From positions 106,446 to 170,445 of the forward strand of contig NZ_AUIA01000013.1 in assembly GCF_000423465.1 (NCBI RefSeq): a stretch of DNA of 64,000 nt. The letters are read 5' to 3'. Shown one piece after another: positions 25,490 through 34,606 of this stretch. This DNA comes from Propionicicella superfundia DSM 22317. Its GTDB lineage: Bacteria; Actinomycetota; Actinomycetes; Propionibacteriales; Propionibacteriaceae. Within the stretch, counting starts at the first letter, position 1; each line of letters starts with the position of its first letter. Under the pieces are notes generated by a model that searched no databases, had not been told where the DNA came from, and saw nothing but the letters and a program-made list of their open reading frames with translations. A program made the position numbers and the translations under genes.

Positions 25490-26154
25490 ATCAGAAATCA
25501 CCCGTCGAGGCCCTGCCCGAGCTCCTGGCGGCTCTCGCCGAGACCGGCTGGATGTGCTCGATCGCGTTCCTCGCGACCGTCGTGTTCGGCATCGCCTGCG
25601 GGGTGGCGCTGCGCCTCACCGCGCCGGGCGGACTGCGCCCGCACCGCGCGTTCTACCAGGTGTTCGGGGCGATCATCAACGTGGTCCGGTCGCTGCCGTT
25701 CCTCATCCTGCTGATCGCGCTGATCCCCGTGACCCGCTGGATCGTCGGCACCGCCTACGGGCCGACCGCCGCGATCGTCCCCCTCGCCCTCGGCGCCATC
25801 CCGTTCTTCGCACGAGTCGTCGAGAACGCCCTGCTGGAGATCCCGCAGGGCAAGATCGAGGCGGCGCAGGTCATGGGCGCCTCGACCCGGCAGATCGTGT
25901 GGAAGGTGATGCTCCCCGAGGCGCTGCCCGGGCTCGTCGCCGGGGCGACGCTGACCTTCGTCATGCTCATCGGGTACTCCGCGATGGCGGGCACCATCGG
26001 TGGCGGCGGCGTCGGCGATTTCGCTATCCGCTACGGGTATCAGCGGTTCAACACGCCCGTCCTGCTGCTGTCGATCGCGGCCCTCGTCCTCATCGTCCAG
26101 GCCATCCAGACCACAGGAGACCTCATCGTCCGCTCCTTGTCGCACCGCCGGTGA
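25486..26154 (+). CDS. metI: Methionine import permease
   Basis: 222 aa, typical MetI length, five predicted membrane helices. The EAA-type loop that docks on MetN is visible (EIPQGKIEAAQVMGASTRQI). Other family features: VVRSLPFLILLIALIPVTR and GYSAMAGTIGGGGVGDFAIR. The ATG overlaps the metN stop (ATGA, 25486-25489), so translation is coupled. Last gene of metQNI. Confidence 0.95.
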   Translation: MNQKSPVEALPELLAALAETGWMCSIAFLATVVFGIACGVALRLTAPGGLRPHRAFYQVFGAIINVVRSLPFLILLIALIPVTRWIVGTAYGPTAAIVPLALGAIPFFARVVENALLEIPQGKIEAAQVMGASTRQIVWKVMLPEALPGLVAGATLTFVMLIGYSAMAGTIGGGGVGDFAIRYGYQRFNTPVLLLSIAALVLIVQAIQTTGDLIVRSLSHRR

Positions 26155-26220
26155 CGCTTGGGCGGATTTCAGCAGACCTTCAGGTTTGATAACGCTTTGG
26201 CAACGAAGATGTCTGACAGA

Positions 26221-26249
26221 CTGACGCACGTTGGCTGGTGTTGCATACT
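26221..26249 (+). promoter_or_regulatory. Promoter for the MFS leader
   Basis: CTGACG (26221-26226), 17-base spacer, CATACT (26244-26249). Both hexamers resemble sigma-A consensus. Transcription would begin near 26256, about 109 bases before the MFS start codon. Confidence 0.55.
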
Positions 26250-26255
26250 AAAACC

Positions 26256-26364
26256 ACTGAGGGGGTTCCTCAGCATTGCCTAGGGGGTTGCTGGCGTTGT
26301 GCCGTAGCCCCCTGGTGCTTTTCCAGGGCTCCTACCTCGCGCCGAAGCCGGGAGGGATGTACTG
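26256..26364 (+). promoter_or_regulatory. Structured 5' leader of the MFS gene
   Basis: Three hairpins follow one another: CTGAGG..CCTCAG (26257-26273), AGGGGG..CCCCCT (26282-26313) with an inner GGC..GCC, and CTGG..CCAG (26312-26326). The ribosome site GGAGGG and the GTG come after them. I could not match the pattern to a riboswitch class I know. It may sense a ligand exported by the transporter, or be an attenuator. Confidence 0.45.
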
Positions 26365-27702
26365 GTGAACCGCCTCGCCGGGCTCCGGCGCCTGTGGCGT
26401 CACCGCCGATTCCGGCGGCTTCTCGCCGTCCGCATCGCAACCCAGTCCGCCGACGGGCTCACGCAGGTGACGACGGCCGCGTACGTGCTGTTCTCGCCAC
26501 AGTCCCAACCGGACGCCTGGTCGATCGTCACGATCCTCGCGATCGCGTTGCTGCCGTTCTCCCTCCTCGGCCCGTTCGTCAGCGGTCTGCTCGACCGCTG
26601 GAACCGGCGCCAGGTCATCGTCGTGACGGACCTCGTCCGGGCCGTCGTCTGCCTCTCGCTGGGAGCGCTCATCGTCACCGGCGTACGCGGCGGGTGGCGC
26701 GACGCGGCGTTCTTCGCACTCGTCCTCGTGTCCATGAGCCTCAACCGGTTCATGCTGGCCGGGCTGTCGGCGAGCCTGGAGCACACGATCGACCCCGACG
26801 AGTACCTGACGGCGAACTCCGTCATGCCCATCGTCGGCCCCATCGGAACCGCGCTGGGCGGCGGCGCCGCCACCATCGCACGGCTCACCCTCTCGACGGT
26901 GTGGCCGACGTACCGCGCCGACGCCCTGCTGTTCACCGTCGCCGCGGCCGGGTTCGCGCTGAGCCTGACCATCTCGCTCGGCTTCACCCGCGACGCCCTG
27001 GGCCCGCGGGCGGACGCGGCGCGCCCCGCCTCCGCGCGATCCGTCCTCGGCGGGCTCACCGCCGCGCTGCGGCACATCGCGGCGCGGCGCCCTGCCGCCA
27101 TCGGGCTCGCCACCATCGGCGTCCACCGGATCTGGCACGGCGCGGCGTCCGTCGGCGTGATCCTGCTGTTCCGCACGTACTTCCACCGCGTCGACGAGGT
27201 CACGCCCGCCCTCGCCGACCTCGGCGTGTGGGGCGCCGCGACCGCCGCCGGGTTCATCGCCGCCTCCTTCGTCACCCCGCTGCTCACGCGCTGGATGGGG
27301 CTGAAACGCTGGATCCTCGTCCTGCTCGTGGGCTGCGGGGTCTTCCAGATCGTGCCCGGATCGATCTTCGTCCCGGTCGCCCTGTTCGTCGCCGCGGGCC
27401 TCATCGGAGTGCTCGCGCAGTCCATCAAGATCTGTGTCGACACCCTCGTCCAGACCCACATCGACGACGAGTACAAGGGACGCGTCTTCATCTGGTACGA
27501 CATGCTGTTCAACGTCGTCCAGGTCGGCAGCGCCGCGCTCGCCGCCCTCCTGCTGCCCCCCGACGGCGCATCGACGACGGTCTTCGTCCTCTTCGGTGTC
27601 GGCTACCTCCTCACCGCCGTGGGGTTCGCCCTTGCCACGGCCAGGATTCCCGCCGCCGAGTTCGCCCGCGACGACGCCCGGGCCGCTCCCGGCGCCGCCT
27701 GA
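26365..27702 (+). CDS. MFS transporter
   Basis: 445 aa, GTG start with GGAGGG eight bases upstream. About 10-12 membrane helices of the major facilitator fold, resembling drug/metabolite exporters of the MFS_3 (enterobactin/macrolide exporter-like) group: an N-terminal cytoplasmic LRRLWRHRRFRRLLAVRIA, the loop SGLLDRWNRRQVIVVTDL between helices 2 and 3, ANSVMPIVGPIGTALGGG, and DTLVQTHIDDEYKGRVF in the second half. The substrate is unknown. It is preceded by a structured leader and followed by the NrtR-like regulator, which might respond to the same compound. Confidence 0.85.
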   Translation: MNRLAGLRRLWRHRRFRRLLAVRIATQSADGLTQVTTAAYVLFSPQSQPDAWSIVTILAIALLPFSLLGPFVSGLLDRWNRRQVIVVTDLVRAVVCLSLGALIVTGVRGGWRDAAFFALVLVSMSLNRFMLAGLSASLEHTIDPDEYLTANSVMPIVGPIGTALGGGAATIARLTLSTVWPTYRADALLFTVAAAGFALSLTISLGFTRDALGPRADAARPASARSVLGGLTAALRHIAARRPAAIGLATIGVHRIWHGAASVGVILLFRTYFHRVDEVTPALADLGVWGAATAAGFIAASFVTPLLTRWMGLKRWILVLLVGCGVFQIVPGSIFVPVALFVAAGLIGVLAQSIKICVDTLVQTHIDDEYKGRVFIWYDMLFNVVQVGSAALAALLLPPDGASTTVFVLFGVGYLLTAVGFALATARIPAAEFARDDARAAPGAA

Positions 27703-27765
27703 GGCCTGGCCCGGACGCCGGGTCGGAGATTTCCTGGACTTCGCCTTCCGAGCCCGGCTCAGCAC

Positions 27766-27794
27766 ATATTATTAGTTTTGATGAGTAATACTAT
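27766..27794. promoter_or_regulatory. AT-rich palindromic operator over the NrtR-like start
   Basis: ATATTATTAGT - 7 bases - AGTAATACTAT: 11-base arms matching at 9 of 11 positions. It overlaps the ATG (27781). In a genome this GC-rich a 29-base stretch with about 80% A+T stands out. Probably the binding site for the gene product itself (autorepression). Confidence 0.6.
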
Positions 27795-28419
27795 TCGGAG
27801 TGCCGCATCGGCGGAGCCCCGCTCTTCGAAGGTCTCGGTCGACGCCGTGACACTGCGTTTCAACCCCCAGAAGATGGGGGTCGAGGTCGCGGTGACCACG
27901 CGCACGCAGGAACCCTTCACCGGACAGCTCGCCCTGCCCGGCGTCGTCCTGCTGGAAGGCGAACGCCTCGCCCACGCGGCCGAGCGCGCCCTGCGCGACA
28001 AGCTCGGCTGGGGCGCGCCACGCGCCCTCGGTCAACTCATCGTCTTCGACGAGCCGGCGCGTGACCCGCGCGGCGCCACGCTGTCCGTGGCCATGTGGGC
28101 GGTCGCCGACGGCCCCGGCGGCACCTGGGTCTCCCTGGACGACGTGCCACCGCTGGCGTTCGACCACAACCGCATCATCGAGGTGTGCCGCCCCATGCTC
28201 GCCGAGATGCTGTGGCGCAACCTCGATTTCACCAGGGCCCTGACCGGCCCCACCTTCCCCGTGTCCACGGCGATCGCACTCACCGAGTCCCTCACCCGGA
28301 CCGTCCCCGACCGGGGCAACCTCAACCGGCGGCTCGCGACCATTCCGAAGCTGCGCGTGAGCGGCCGCGAGGTCGTCCGCGGACGCGGGCGCCCGGGCGC
28401 GACGTGGAGCTGGGCCTGA
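27781..28419 (+). CDS. NrtR-like regulator: degenerate Nudix domain plus winged HTH
   Basis: 212 aa. Residues 18-130 have a Nudix-hydrolase fold, but the Nudix box is degraded: where active enzymes show REUXEEXG this protein reads AERALRDKLGWG, lacking the catalytic glutamates. The C-terminus (FTRALTGPTFPVSTAIALTE .. NLNRRLATIPKL .. GRGRPGATWSW) matches the winged helix of NrtR-type regulators, which bind ADP-ribose-like ligands and control NAD or sugar genes. So it is probably a ligand-sensing repressor rather than a hydrolase. The AT-rich palindrome over its start suggests autoregulation. Controlled genes elsewhere are unknown. Confidence 0.8.
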   Translation: MSNTIRSAASAEPRSSKVSVDAVTLRFNPQKMGVEVAVTTRTQEPFTGQLALPGVVLLEGERLAHAAERALRDKLGWGAPRALGQLIVFDEPARDPRGATLSVAMWAVADGPGGTWVSLDDVPPLAFDHNRIIEVCRPMLAEMLWRNLDFTRALTGPTFPVSTAIALTESLTRTVPDRGNLNRRLATIPKLRVSGREVVRGRGRPGATWSWA

Positions 28420-28449
28420 CGCCGTCCCCGGCAGCCGCGCGCCGGCGTC
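28418..28449 (+). terminator. Possible terminator after the NrtR-like gene
   Basis: GACGCCG (28418-28424) and CGGCGTC (28443-28449) form a 7-bp stem with a GC-rich loop directly at the stop codon. No U-tract. Weak to moderate support. Confidence 0.4.
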
Positions 28450-28587
28450 CGACGAACCGCTCGTCGCCGCCCGTCTCGACGCGGGATCGAGCCCGCCGCC
28501 GCGTCGCCGGTCCCTTCCGTGTTACGGGAATGTGACCGCGCCGTTCACGACGCGGCGCAGCGCCGCCCAGCGGCTAACGTTCGACAG

Positions 28588-31500
28588 GTGACGATCAAGG
28601 TCGCCATCGAGCATTCGACGGTCTACACATTCGACCGGCCCGTGTCGGTGCACCCTCACACGGTGCGACTGCGACCCGCGCCGCACTGTCGCACGCCCAT
28701 CGAGTCCTACTCGCTGACCGTGGACCCGCCGGATCACTTCATCAACTGGCAGCAGGATCCCTTCGGGAACTACGTCGCACGCCTCGTCTTCCCCGAGCCG
28801 GTGAGCGAACTGCGCTTCGTGGTCGACGTCGTCGCCGACATGACCGTCGTCAACCCGTTCGACTTCTTCGTCGAGAGCTACGCCGAGAAGTACGGGTTCG
28901 CGTACCCGCCCGACCTGCTGGCCGACCTCGCTCCGTACCTCGCCCCGGTCGACGAGACGTGCGGGGAGGGCCCCGGCCCGCTCGTCCGCGAATGGCTCGC
29001 CCGCAATCTCCCCGGCGACGCCACCGACCTGCGCATCGTCGACTTCCTCGTCCACCTGAACCAGGCCGTCAACCGCGACATCGCCTACACCGTCCGCATG
29101 GAGGCGGGCGTCCAGACGCCCGACGTCACCCTCGACGCCGCCCTCGGCTCCTGCCGCGACTCGGCCTGGCTGCTCGTGTCGATCCTGCGTCAGCTCGGCC
29201 TGGCGGCCCGCTTCGTGTCGGGCTACCTCGTGCAGTTGGCGGCCGACGAGAAACCGCTGGACGGCCCGGCCGGGCCCGACGCCGACTTCACCGATCTGCA
29301 CGCCTGGGCCGAGGTGTTCATCCCCGGCGCGGGATGGATCGGCATGGACGCGACCAGCGGCCTGTTCGCCGGCGAGGGACACATCCCCCTGTCGGCGACC
29401 CCGCACCCCACCAGCGCCGCCCCGATCGAAGGCACGACCGATCCCGTCCAGGTGACGGCCCGCTTCGACAACAGCGTCCGCCGCATCTTCGAGGACCCCC
29501 GCGTCACCCTCCCCTACACCGACACCCAGTGGGAGGCCATCGACCGCCTCGGCGACCTCGTCGACTCCCGCCTCGCCGCGGGGGACGTCCGGCTCACCAT
29601 GGGCGGCGAGCCGACCTTCGTGTCGGTGGACGACTCCGTGTCGGCCGAGTGGGAGTCCGCCGCCGACGGAGCCGGGAAGCGTCGCCTCGCAGCAGGCCTC
29701 GCCCGCCGGCTGCGGGATCGCTGGGGCACCGGGACCGTCCTGTTCCACGGCGAGGGCAAGCAATACCCCGGCGAGCCCCTGCCCCGCTGGAAGATCGAGC
29801 TGAACTGGCGCACCGACGGCGAGCCGATCTGGCGCGACGCCACCCTGCTGGACGACCCGTGGAGCCCGCCCGTCGTCACCGGCGACCCGGCCACCGTCGC
29901 CCGGACGGTCCGCGACCTCGCCTGGTCGGTGGCACGCCGGCTCGGCATCCCCACCGACTTCGCCCGCCCGGTCCACGAGGACCCGCTGCACCAGTTGTGG
30001 GCCGAGTCGCAGCAGCCGCAGGGAGACCGCCCCGCAGCCGACCTCGACCCTGCCGATCCCGACGTCGCGCTGGCCGCCGCACGGGCACGGATGGCCAACG
30101 AGTTCTCGGCCGACCCCGGGGTGCCCGCAGGATACGTCGTTCCCCTCTTCGTCGCGCCCGACGGATCCGGGTGGGGGACCGCCCGCTGGCGCACCCGCCG
30201 GACCCACGTCTTCCTCATCCCGGGCACGTCGTCGATCGGCAGCCGGCTCCCGCTGAACTCCCTGGCCTGGCAGCCGCCCGAGGACGAGCCCGAGCCCGAC
30301 GGGTTCACCCCGCCCGGCGACGCCCTCCCCGACGTCGACGACCTCGCCTCGGCGCCGGCCGCGATCCTCGACATCGCCGACGCCCCCCGCCACGCCCTGG
30401 CGTTGGAGGTGCGCGACGGCCACCTGTTCTGCTTCCTGCCGCCGCTGCGCGATCCCGAACTCGCGCTCGAACTCGTCGCGGTCCTGGAGGACGCGGTCGC
30501 CGAACTGGGCCTGCCCATCGTCCTCGAGGGGTACGGGCTGCCGTCCGACCAACGCATCGCATCGCTGTCGGTGACGCCCGACCCCGGCGTGATCGAGGTC
30601 AACGTGCAGCCGACCTCGTCGTGGGCCGAGCAGCGCGAACTCGTCACGACCCTGTACGAGGACGCGAAGCAGGCACGGCTCACGACCGAGAAGTTCGACG
30701 TGGACGGCTCGCACACCGGAACCGGCGGCGGAAACCACTTCACCATCGGCGGCGCCACCCCGGCCGACTCGCCGCTGCTGCGCCGGCCCGACGTGCTGCG
30801 CTCGCTGATCACGTTCTGGCAGCATCACCCCTCGCTGTCGTACGTGTTCTCCGGCCGCTTCATCGGCCCCACGTCCCAGGCGCCGCGCGTCGACGAAGGA
30901 CGACCCGAGACGCTCTACGAGCTCGAACTGGCCTTTGCCGAACTCGAACGCGTCTCCGAACCCGACCAGGGCCTGCTGGCCGACCTGCGGTCGGCGCTGC
31001 ACGTCACCGGGTCGCAGCCCGATCCGTTCCCGACCCCGCCGTGGATCACCGACAGGCTGCTGCGGCATCTCCTCACCGACCTGACCGGGAACACGCACCG
31101 CGCCGAGTTCTGCATCGACAAGCTGTACAGCCCCGACTCGAACCGTGGCCGGCTGGGACTGCTGGAACTGCGCGGCTTCGAGATGCCGCCGCACGCCCGG
31201 ATGGCCCTCACGCAGGCGCTGCTCGTGCGCACCCTCCTGGCCCGGTTCTGGGAGAAGCCGTACACCGGACGACTCGTGCGCTGGGGGACGCGGCTGCACG
31301 ACCGCTTCCTCCTGCCCGCGTACGCCGCGGGCGACCTCGCCGACGTCGTGCGCGACCTCGACGACCACCTCGCCACCTTCACCGACCAGCGGTTCGATCC
31401 CGCCTGGCTCGACCCGTTCCTGGAGTTCCGCTTCCCCCGCCTCGGCGAGACCGAGGTGGCCGGTGTCCACCTCGAACTGCGCACCGCCATCGAGCCGTGG

Positions 31501-32037
31501 CACGTCCTCGGCGAGGAGATGACCGGGTCGGGCACCGCGCGCTACGTCGACTCGTCCGTCGAACGCGTGCAGATCGCCGCGACCGGTCTCGTCGAGGGTC
31601 GCCACGTCCTGACCTGCAACGGGGTGCCCGTGCCGCTGCGGCGGATGGCGACGACCGGCTGGGGAGCGCTCGGCACGAGCTCGGCCGACGCGTTCGTCGG
31701 CGGCGTGCGGTTCCGGGCCTGGGCACCGTGGTCGGCGCTGCATCCCACGATGGGCGTCCATGCCCCGCTCACCTTCGACGTCGTCGATCTGTGGAACGGA
31801 CGCTCGCTCGGCGGGTTCCGCTACGGCGTCGTCCACCCCGGCGGCCGGGCGTACGACGACCGTCCGGTCAACGCCGTGGCCGCCGAGTCCCGCCGCGCGG
31901 CCCGCTTCTCGACGACCGGCCACACCCCCGGGCCGATCGACGTCGACGCCCTGCAGGCGCACCCCGCCTGGGGACCCTCGGACGGCGAGTTCCCGTGCAC
32001 GCTCGACCTGCGGCGCTTCACGCCCGGCACGCTGTGA
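28588..32037 (+). CDS. Transglutaminase-like protein fused to DUF2126
   Basis: 1149 aa from the GTG at 28588; TAACGT lies 7 bases upstream (leaderless type). The N-terminal third is a bacterial transglutaminase-like domain with beta-rich lead (IEHSTVYTFDRPVSVHPHTV) and a complete catalytic triad: Cys189 in ALGSCRDSAWL, His238 in DLHAWAEVF, Asp254 in GMDATSG. The rest (about 330-1149) is DUF2126, with TMGGEPTFVSVDD, GTGGGNHFTIGG and LLELRGFEMPPH. In related clusters this large protein is predicted to work with ATP-grasp ligases in making or trimming a peptide or isopeptide. No signal peptide, so cytoplasmic. Confidence 0.88.
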   Translation: MTIKVAIEHSTVYTFDRPVSVHPHTVRLRPAPHCRTPIESYSLTVDPPDHFINWQQDPFGNYVARLVFPEPVSELRFVVDVVADMTVVNPFDFFVESYAEKYGFAYPPDLLADLAPYLAPVDETCGEGPGPLVREWLARNLPGDATDLRIVDFLVHLNQAVNRDIAYTVRMEAGVQTPDVTLDAALGSCRDSAWLLVSILRQLGLAARFVSGYLVQLAADEKPLDGPAGPDADFTDLHAWAEVFIPGAGWIGMDATSGLFAGEGHIPLSATPHPTSAAPIEGTTDPVQVTARFDNSVRRIFEDPRVTLPYTDTQWEAIDRLGDLVDSRLAAGDVRLTMGGEPTFVSVDDSVSAEWESAADGAGKRRLAAGLARRLRDRWGTGTVLFHGEGKQYPGEPLPRWKIELNWRTDGEPIWRDATLLDDPWSPPVVTGDPATVARTVRDLAWSVARRLGIPTDFARPVHEDPLHQLWAESQQPQGDRPAADLDPADPDVALAAARARMANEFSADPGVPAGYVVPLFVAPDGSGWGTARWRTRRTHVFLIPGTSSIGSRLPLNSLAWQPPEDEPEPDGFTPPGDALPDVDDLASAPAAILDIADAPRHALALEVRDGHLFCFLPPLRDPELALELVAVLEDAVAELGLPIVLEGYGLPSDQRIASLSVTPDPGVIEVNVQPTSSWAEQRELVTTLYEDAKQARLTTEKFDVDGSHTGTGGGNHFTIGGATPADSPLLRRPDVLRSLITFWQHHPSLSYVFSGRFIGPTSQAPRVDEGRPETLYELELAFAELERVSEPDQGLLADLRSALHVTGSQPDPFPTPPWITDRLLRHLLTDLTGNTHRAEFCIDKLYSPDSNRGRLGLLELRGFEMPPHARMALTQALLVRTLLARFWEKPYTGRLVRWGTRLHDRFLLPAYAAGDLADVVRDLDDHLATFTDQRFDPAWLDPFLEFRFPRLGETEVAGVHLELRTAIEPWHVLGEEMTGSGTARYVDSSVERVQIAATGLVEGRHVLTCNGVPVPLRRMATTGWGALGTSSADAFVGGVRFRAWAPWSALHPTMGVHAPLTFDVVDLWNGRSLGGFRYGVVHPGGRAYDDRPVNAVAAESRRAARFSTTGHTPGPIDVDALQAHPAWGPSDGEFPCTLDLRRFTPGTL

Positions 32038-32092
32038 CGCCCGGAGTGGGCCCGGGAGGGGGCACTTCGGCCCTCCCCCTAGAGTGGGCGCC

Positions 32093-34606
32093 ATGAGCGC
32101 CGCCGCCGAGTACGACGAACCGTGGCTCAGCGACACCTACCGGGAACGCCTGGTGGGCATGTCGGACGGCTTCCCGGCGCCCGTCTTCGACGAGTTCCTC
32201 GGGCCCGACGGGGTGCGCCCCGCGTACGCCGCGCTGGCGGAGCAGATGGAGGCGATGGGCCGGGGCGGGCTGCTGGCCGCCCGCGCCGAGGTCGCCCGCT
32301 TCGTCTCCGACGAGGACATGACCTACGGGGGCACGGACCTGTCCCAGGCCACCCGGTGGCTGGTCGACCCGCTGCCGCTCATCATCGGCACCGCCGAGTG
32401 GCGCGACCTGGAGGCCGGGCTGCGCCAACGCGCCGAACTGCTCGACGCGATCCTCTCCGACCTGTACACGAAACGGCACCTGCTACAGCGTGGCCTGATC
32501 CCGCCGCAACTGGTGGTCGGCCACCCCGAGTTCGTCCTCCAGGCCGACGGCATCCGGCTGAAGGGCCGCCGCCAGCTCGTCCTCGCCGCGACAGACCTGG
32601 TGCGCGACGGATCGGGATGGCGCGTGCTGTCCGACCGGACGCAGGCGCCGTCGGGCGCCGGCTACGTCATGGGGACGCGGCGCATCGTCACCCGCACCCT
32701 CGCCGGCCTCCACCGCCGCACCGAGACCGCGTTCCTGCGGGACTTCTTCCGCACGATGGCGTCGGCCCTGCAGGACGCCGCCCCGACGTCCACCGAACTC
32801 CCCCGCGTCGTGGTGTTCAGCCCCGGGACCGCGTCCGAGACCGCCTACGACCAGGCGTTCACGGCGACGTTGCTGGGCTTCCCGCTGGTGCAGGCCGAGG
32901 ATCTCGTGATGCGGCAGGGACGCGTGTGGGTGACCGACGGCGACGGGCTCGAGCCGGTCGACGTCATCCTGCGCCGCGTGGACTCCGCGTTCGCCGACCC
33001 GCTGGAGTTGCGCAGCGACTCCCGGCTCGGCCTGCCCGGGCTCATCGAGGCGTCCCGGCAGGGCCACGTCACGATCGTCAACCCGATCGGTTCGGGCGTG
33101 CTGGAGAACCCCGGCCTCGCCGCGTTCCTGCCCCGGCTCGCGCGCGAGGTGCTCGACGAGGACCTCGCGCTGCACGACCCGCAGACATGGTGGTGCGGCA
33201 ACGACGCCGACCGGTCGCACGTGCTGGCGAACATCGACTCGCTCGTCCTCAAGCCCACCCACCGCAGCACCCGCGAGCTGGACCGCTTCGGCTGGGAGCT
33301 CTCCTCCGCCGAGCGTGAGGAGCTCGTCGCACGCATCAAGGCGTGTCCCTGGGAGTGGGTCGGCGAGGAGGCCCTGTCCGTGTCGACGTCGCCCGTGGTG
33401 ACGGCGAAGGGCCTCGTTCCGCGCCGGACCGTCCTGCGGACGTTCGGGGTGGGGGTCGAGTCCGGGTACACGTTCATGCACGGCGGGCTCGGCCGCGTCG
33501 CGGGCGGCAACCACCCGTACCTCGTGAGCAACTCGACCGGCGCCCTGGCCAAGGACGTCTGGGTGCTGACGGGCGCGACCACCGACCAGGCCGCCGACCG
33601 GACGCCCGTCGCCGCCCGGGCCGCGGGCCGCCCGCCGCTGCTGTCGCCCCGTGTGGCCGAGAACCTCTTCTGGCTGGGCCGCTACGCGAACCGCGCCGAG
33701 AACACCGCCCGGCTCATCGTCATCTGCGAAGACCTCGACCGGGACTACGCCTACCTGCGCGGCCCTGCGGCGTCCCAGGTTCTGCAGGCGATGCTGTCGG
33801 CGTTCTCGTCGCTCACCGGGCACCCCGCGGATCTCGGCAACGACCCGCGCGGCGCGCTGCACGCGGCGCTCGTCGGGACGTCGGCCGGGTGCGTGGCAGC
33901 CAGCGTCCAGCGCCTCACGGACGCTGCCCACGAGGTTCGCAACGTGTTGTCGGTCGACACGTGGTCGATGCTCAGCCGGTTGGAGCGGACGCTCGACGAG
34001 GCCCGCGCGGACCACGAGTTCCAGCCGCACAGCCAGAAGATCCTGGAGTCGTTCCTGGCCTGGTCGGGCATCATGGCCGAGTCCATGGTGCGCGACGAGA
34101 CGTACTCGTTCCTGGACGCCGGCGCGCGCATCGAGCGGGCGCTGCACACCGTGGACCTGATGCGGCGGGCGTTCGCACGCGAACAGGCGCTGCCGGCCGA
34201 GTCGCGGCTCGCCGAGGCCGTCCTCGCGGCGTGCGAGAGCCTGATCACCTACCGGCGGCGCGTCGCCGACGGCGAGTACCGGGGCAGGCCGCTGGACGCG
34301 ACGCTGCGGCTCCTGCTGTGGGATCCGTCCAACCCGCGGTCGGTCCTGTCCCAGCTCACCCATCTGGCCGCGGACCTGCGGCTCGCGGGCGACGCCACCG
34401 TCGCAGCAGAGGTCGAGAAGCTGGGCTCGGCCATCGCCGGCGCCGAGACGCAGGACCCGTCCGCCACCGACGTCCTCGGACGCCTGTCGGAGCTGTCGGG
34501 CGAGTTGCGCGGATGGTCCGACCGCCTGACGCGGCGTCACTTCACCCGGCATTCGCCGATCCGCGCCCAGCAGCCCGGCTGGAACACCCCGTGGCAGGTG
34601 GTCTGA
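32093..34606 (+). CDS. Circularly permuted ATP-grasp protein fused to alpha-E domain
   Basis: 837 aa from the ATG at 32093, with TAGAGT seven bases upstream. Residues 1-500 match the circularly permuted type-2 ATP-grasp family (DUF404/DUF407): DEDMTYGGTDLSQATRWLVD, LQADGIRLKGRRQL, VVFSPGTASETAYDQ, WWCGNDADRSHVLAN and LVLKPTHRSTRELDRF. Residues from about 520 are an alpha-E domain (SPRVAENLFWLGRYANRAENTA). The two are often separate neighbouring genes; here they are fused. ATP-grasp enzymes make amide bonds via an acyl-phosphate, so this is the likely ligase of the cluster. The next gene overlaps by one base. Confidence 0.9.
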   Translation: MSAAAEYDEPWLSDTYRERLVGMSDGFPAPVFDEFLGPDGVRPAYAALAEQMEAMGRGGLLAARAEVARFVSDEDMTYGGTDLSQATRWLVDPLPLIIGTAEWRDLEAGLRQRAELLDAILSDLYTKRHLLQRGLIPPQLVVGHPEFVLQADGIRLKGRRQLVLAATDLVRDGSGWRVLSDRTQAPSGAGYVMGTRRIVTRTLAGLHRRTETAFLRDFFRTMASALQDAAPTSTELPRVVVFSPGTASETAYDQAFTATLLGFPLVQAEDLVMRQGRVWVTDGDGLEPVDVILRRVDSAFADPLELRSDSRLGLPGLIEASRQGHVTIVNPIGSGVLENPGLAAFLPRLAREVLDEDLALHDPQTWWCGNDADRSHVLANIDSLVLKPTHRSTRELDRFGWELSSAEREELVARIKACPWEWVGEEALSVSTSPVVTAKGLVPRRTVLRTFGVGVESGYTFMHGGLGRVAGGNHPYLVSNSTGALAKDVWVLTGATTDQAADRTPVAARAAGRPPLLSPRVAENLFWLGRYANRAENTARLIVICEDLDRDYAYLRGPAASQVLQAMLSAFSSLTGHPADLGNDPRGALHAALVGTSAGCVAASVQRLTDAAHEVRNVLSVDTWSMLSRLERTLDEARADHEFQPHSQKILESFLAWSGIMAESMVRDETYSFLDAGARIERALHTVDLMRRAFAREQALPAESRLAEAVLAACESLITYRRRVADGEYRGRPLDATLRLLLWDPSNPRSVLSQLTHLAADLRLAGDATVAAEVEKLGSAIAGAETQDPSATDVLGRLSELSGELRGWSDRLTRRHFTRHSPIRAQQPGWNTPWQVV

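Noticed and set aside
28522..32136. A 1204-codon open frame on the minus strand
   Set aside because: Exactly antisense to the transglutaminase/DUF2126 gene; no family features, no ribosome site.
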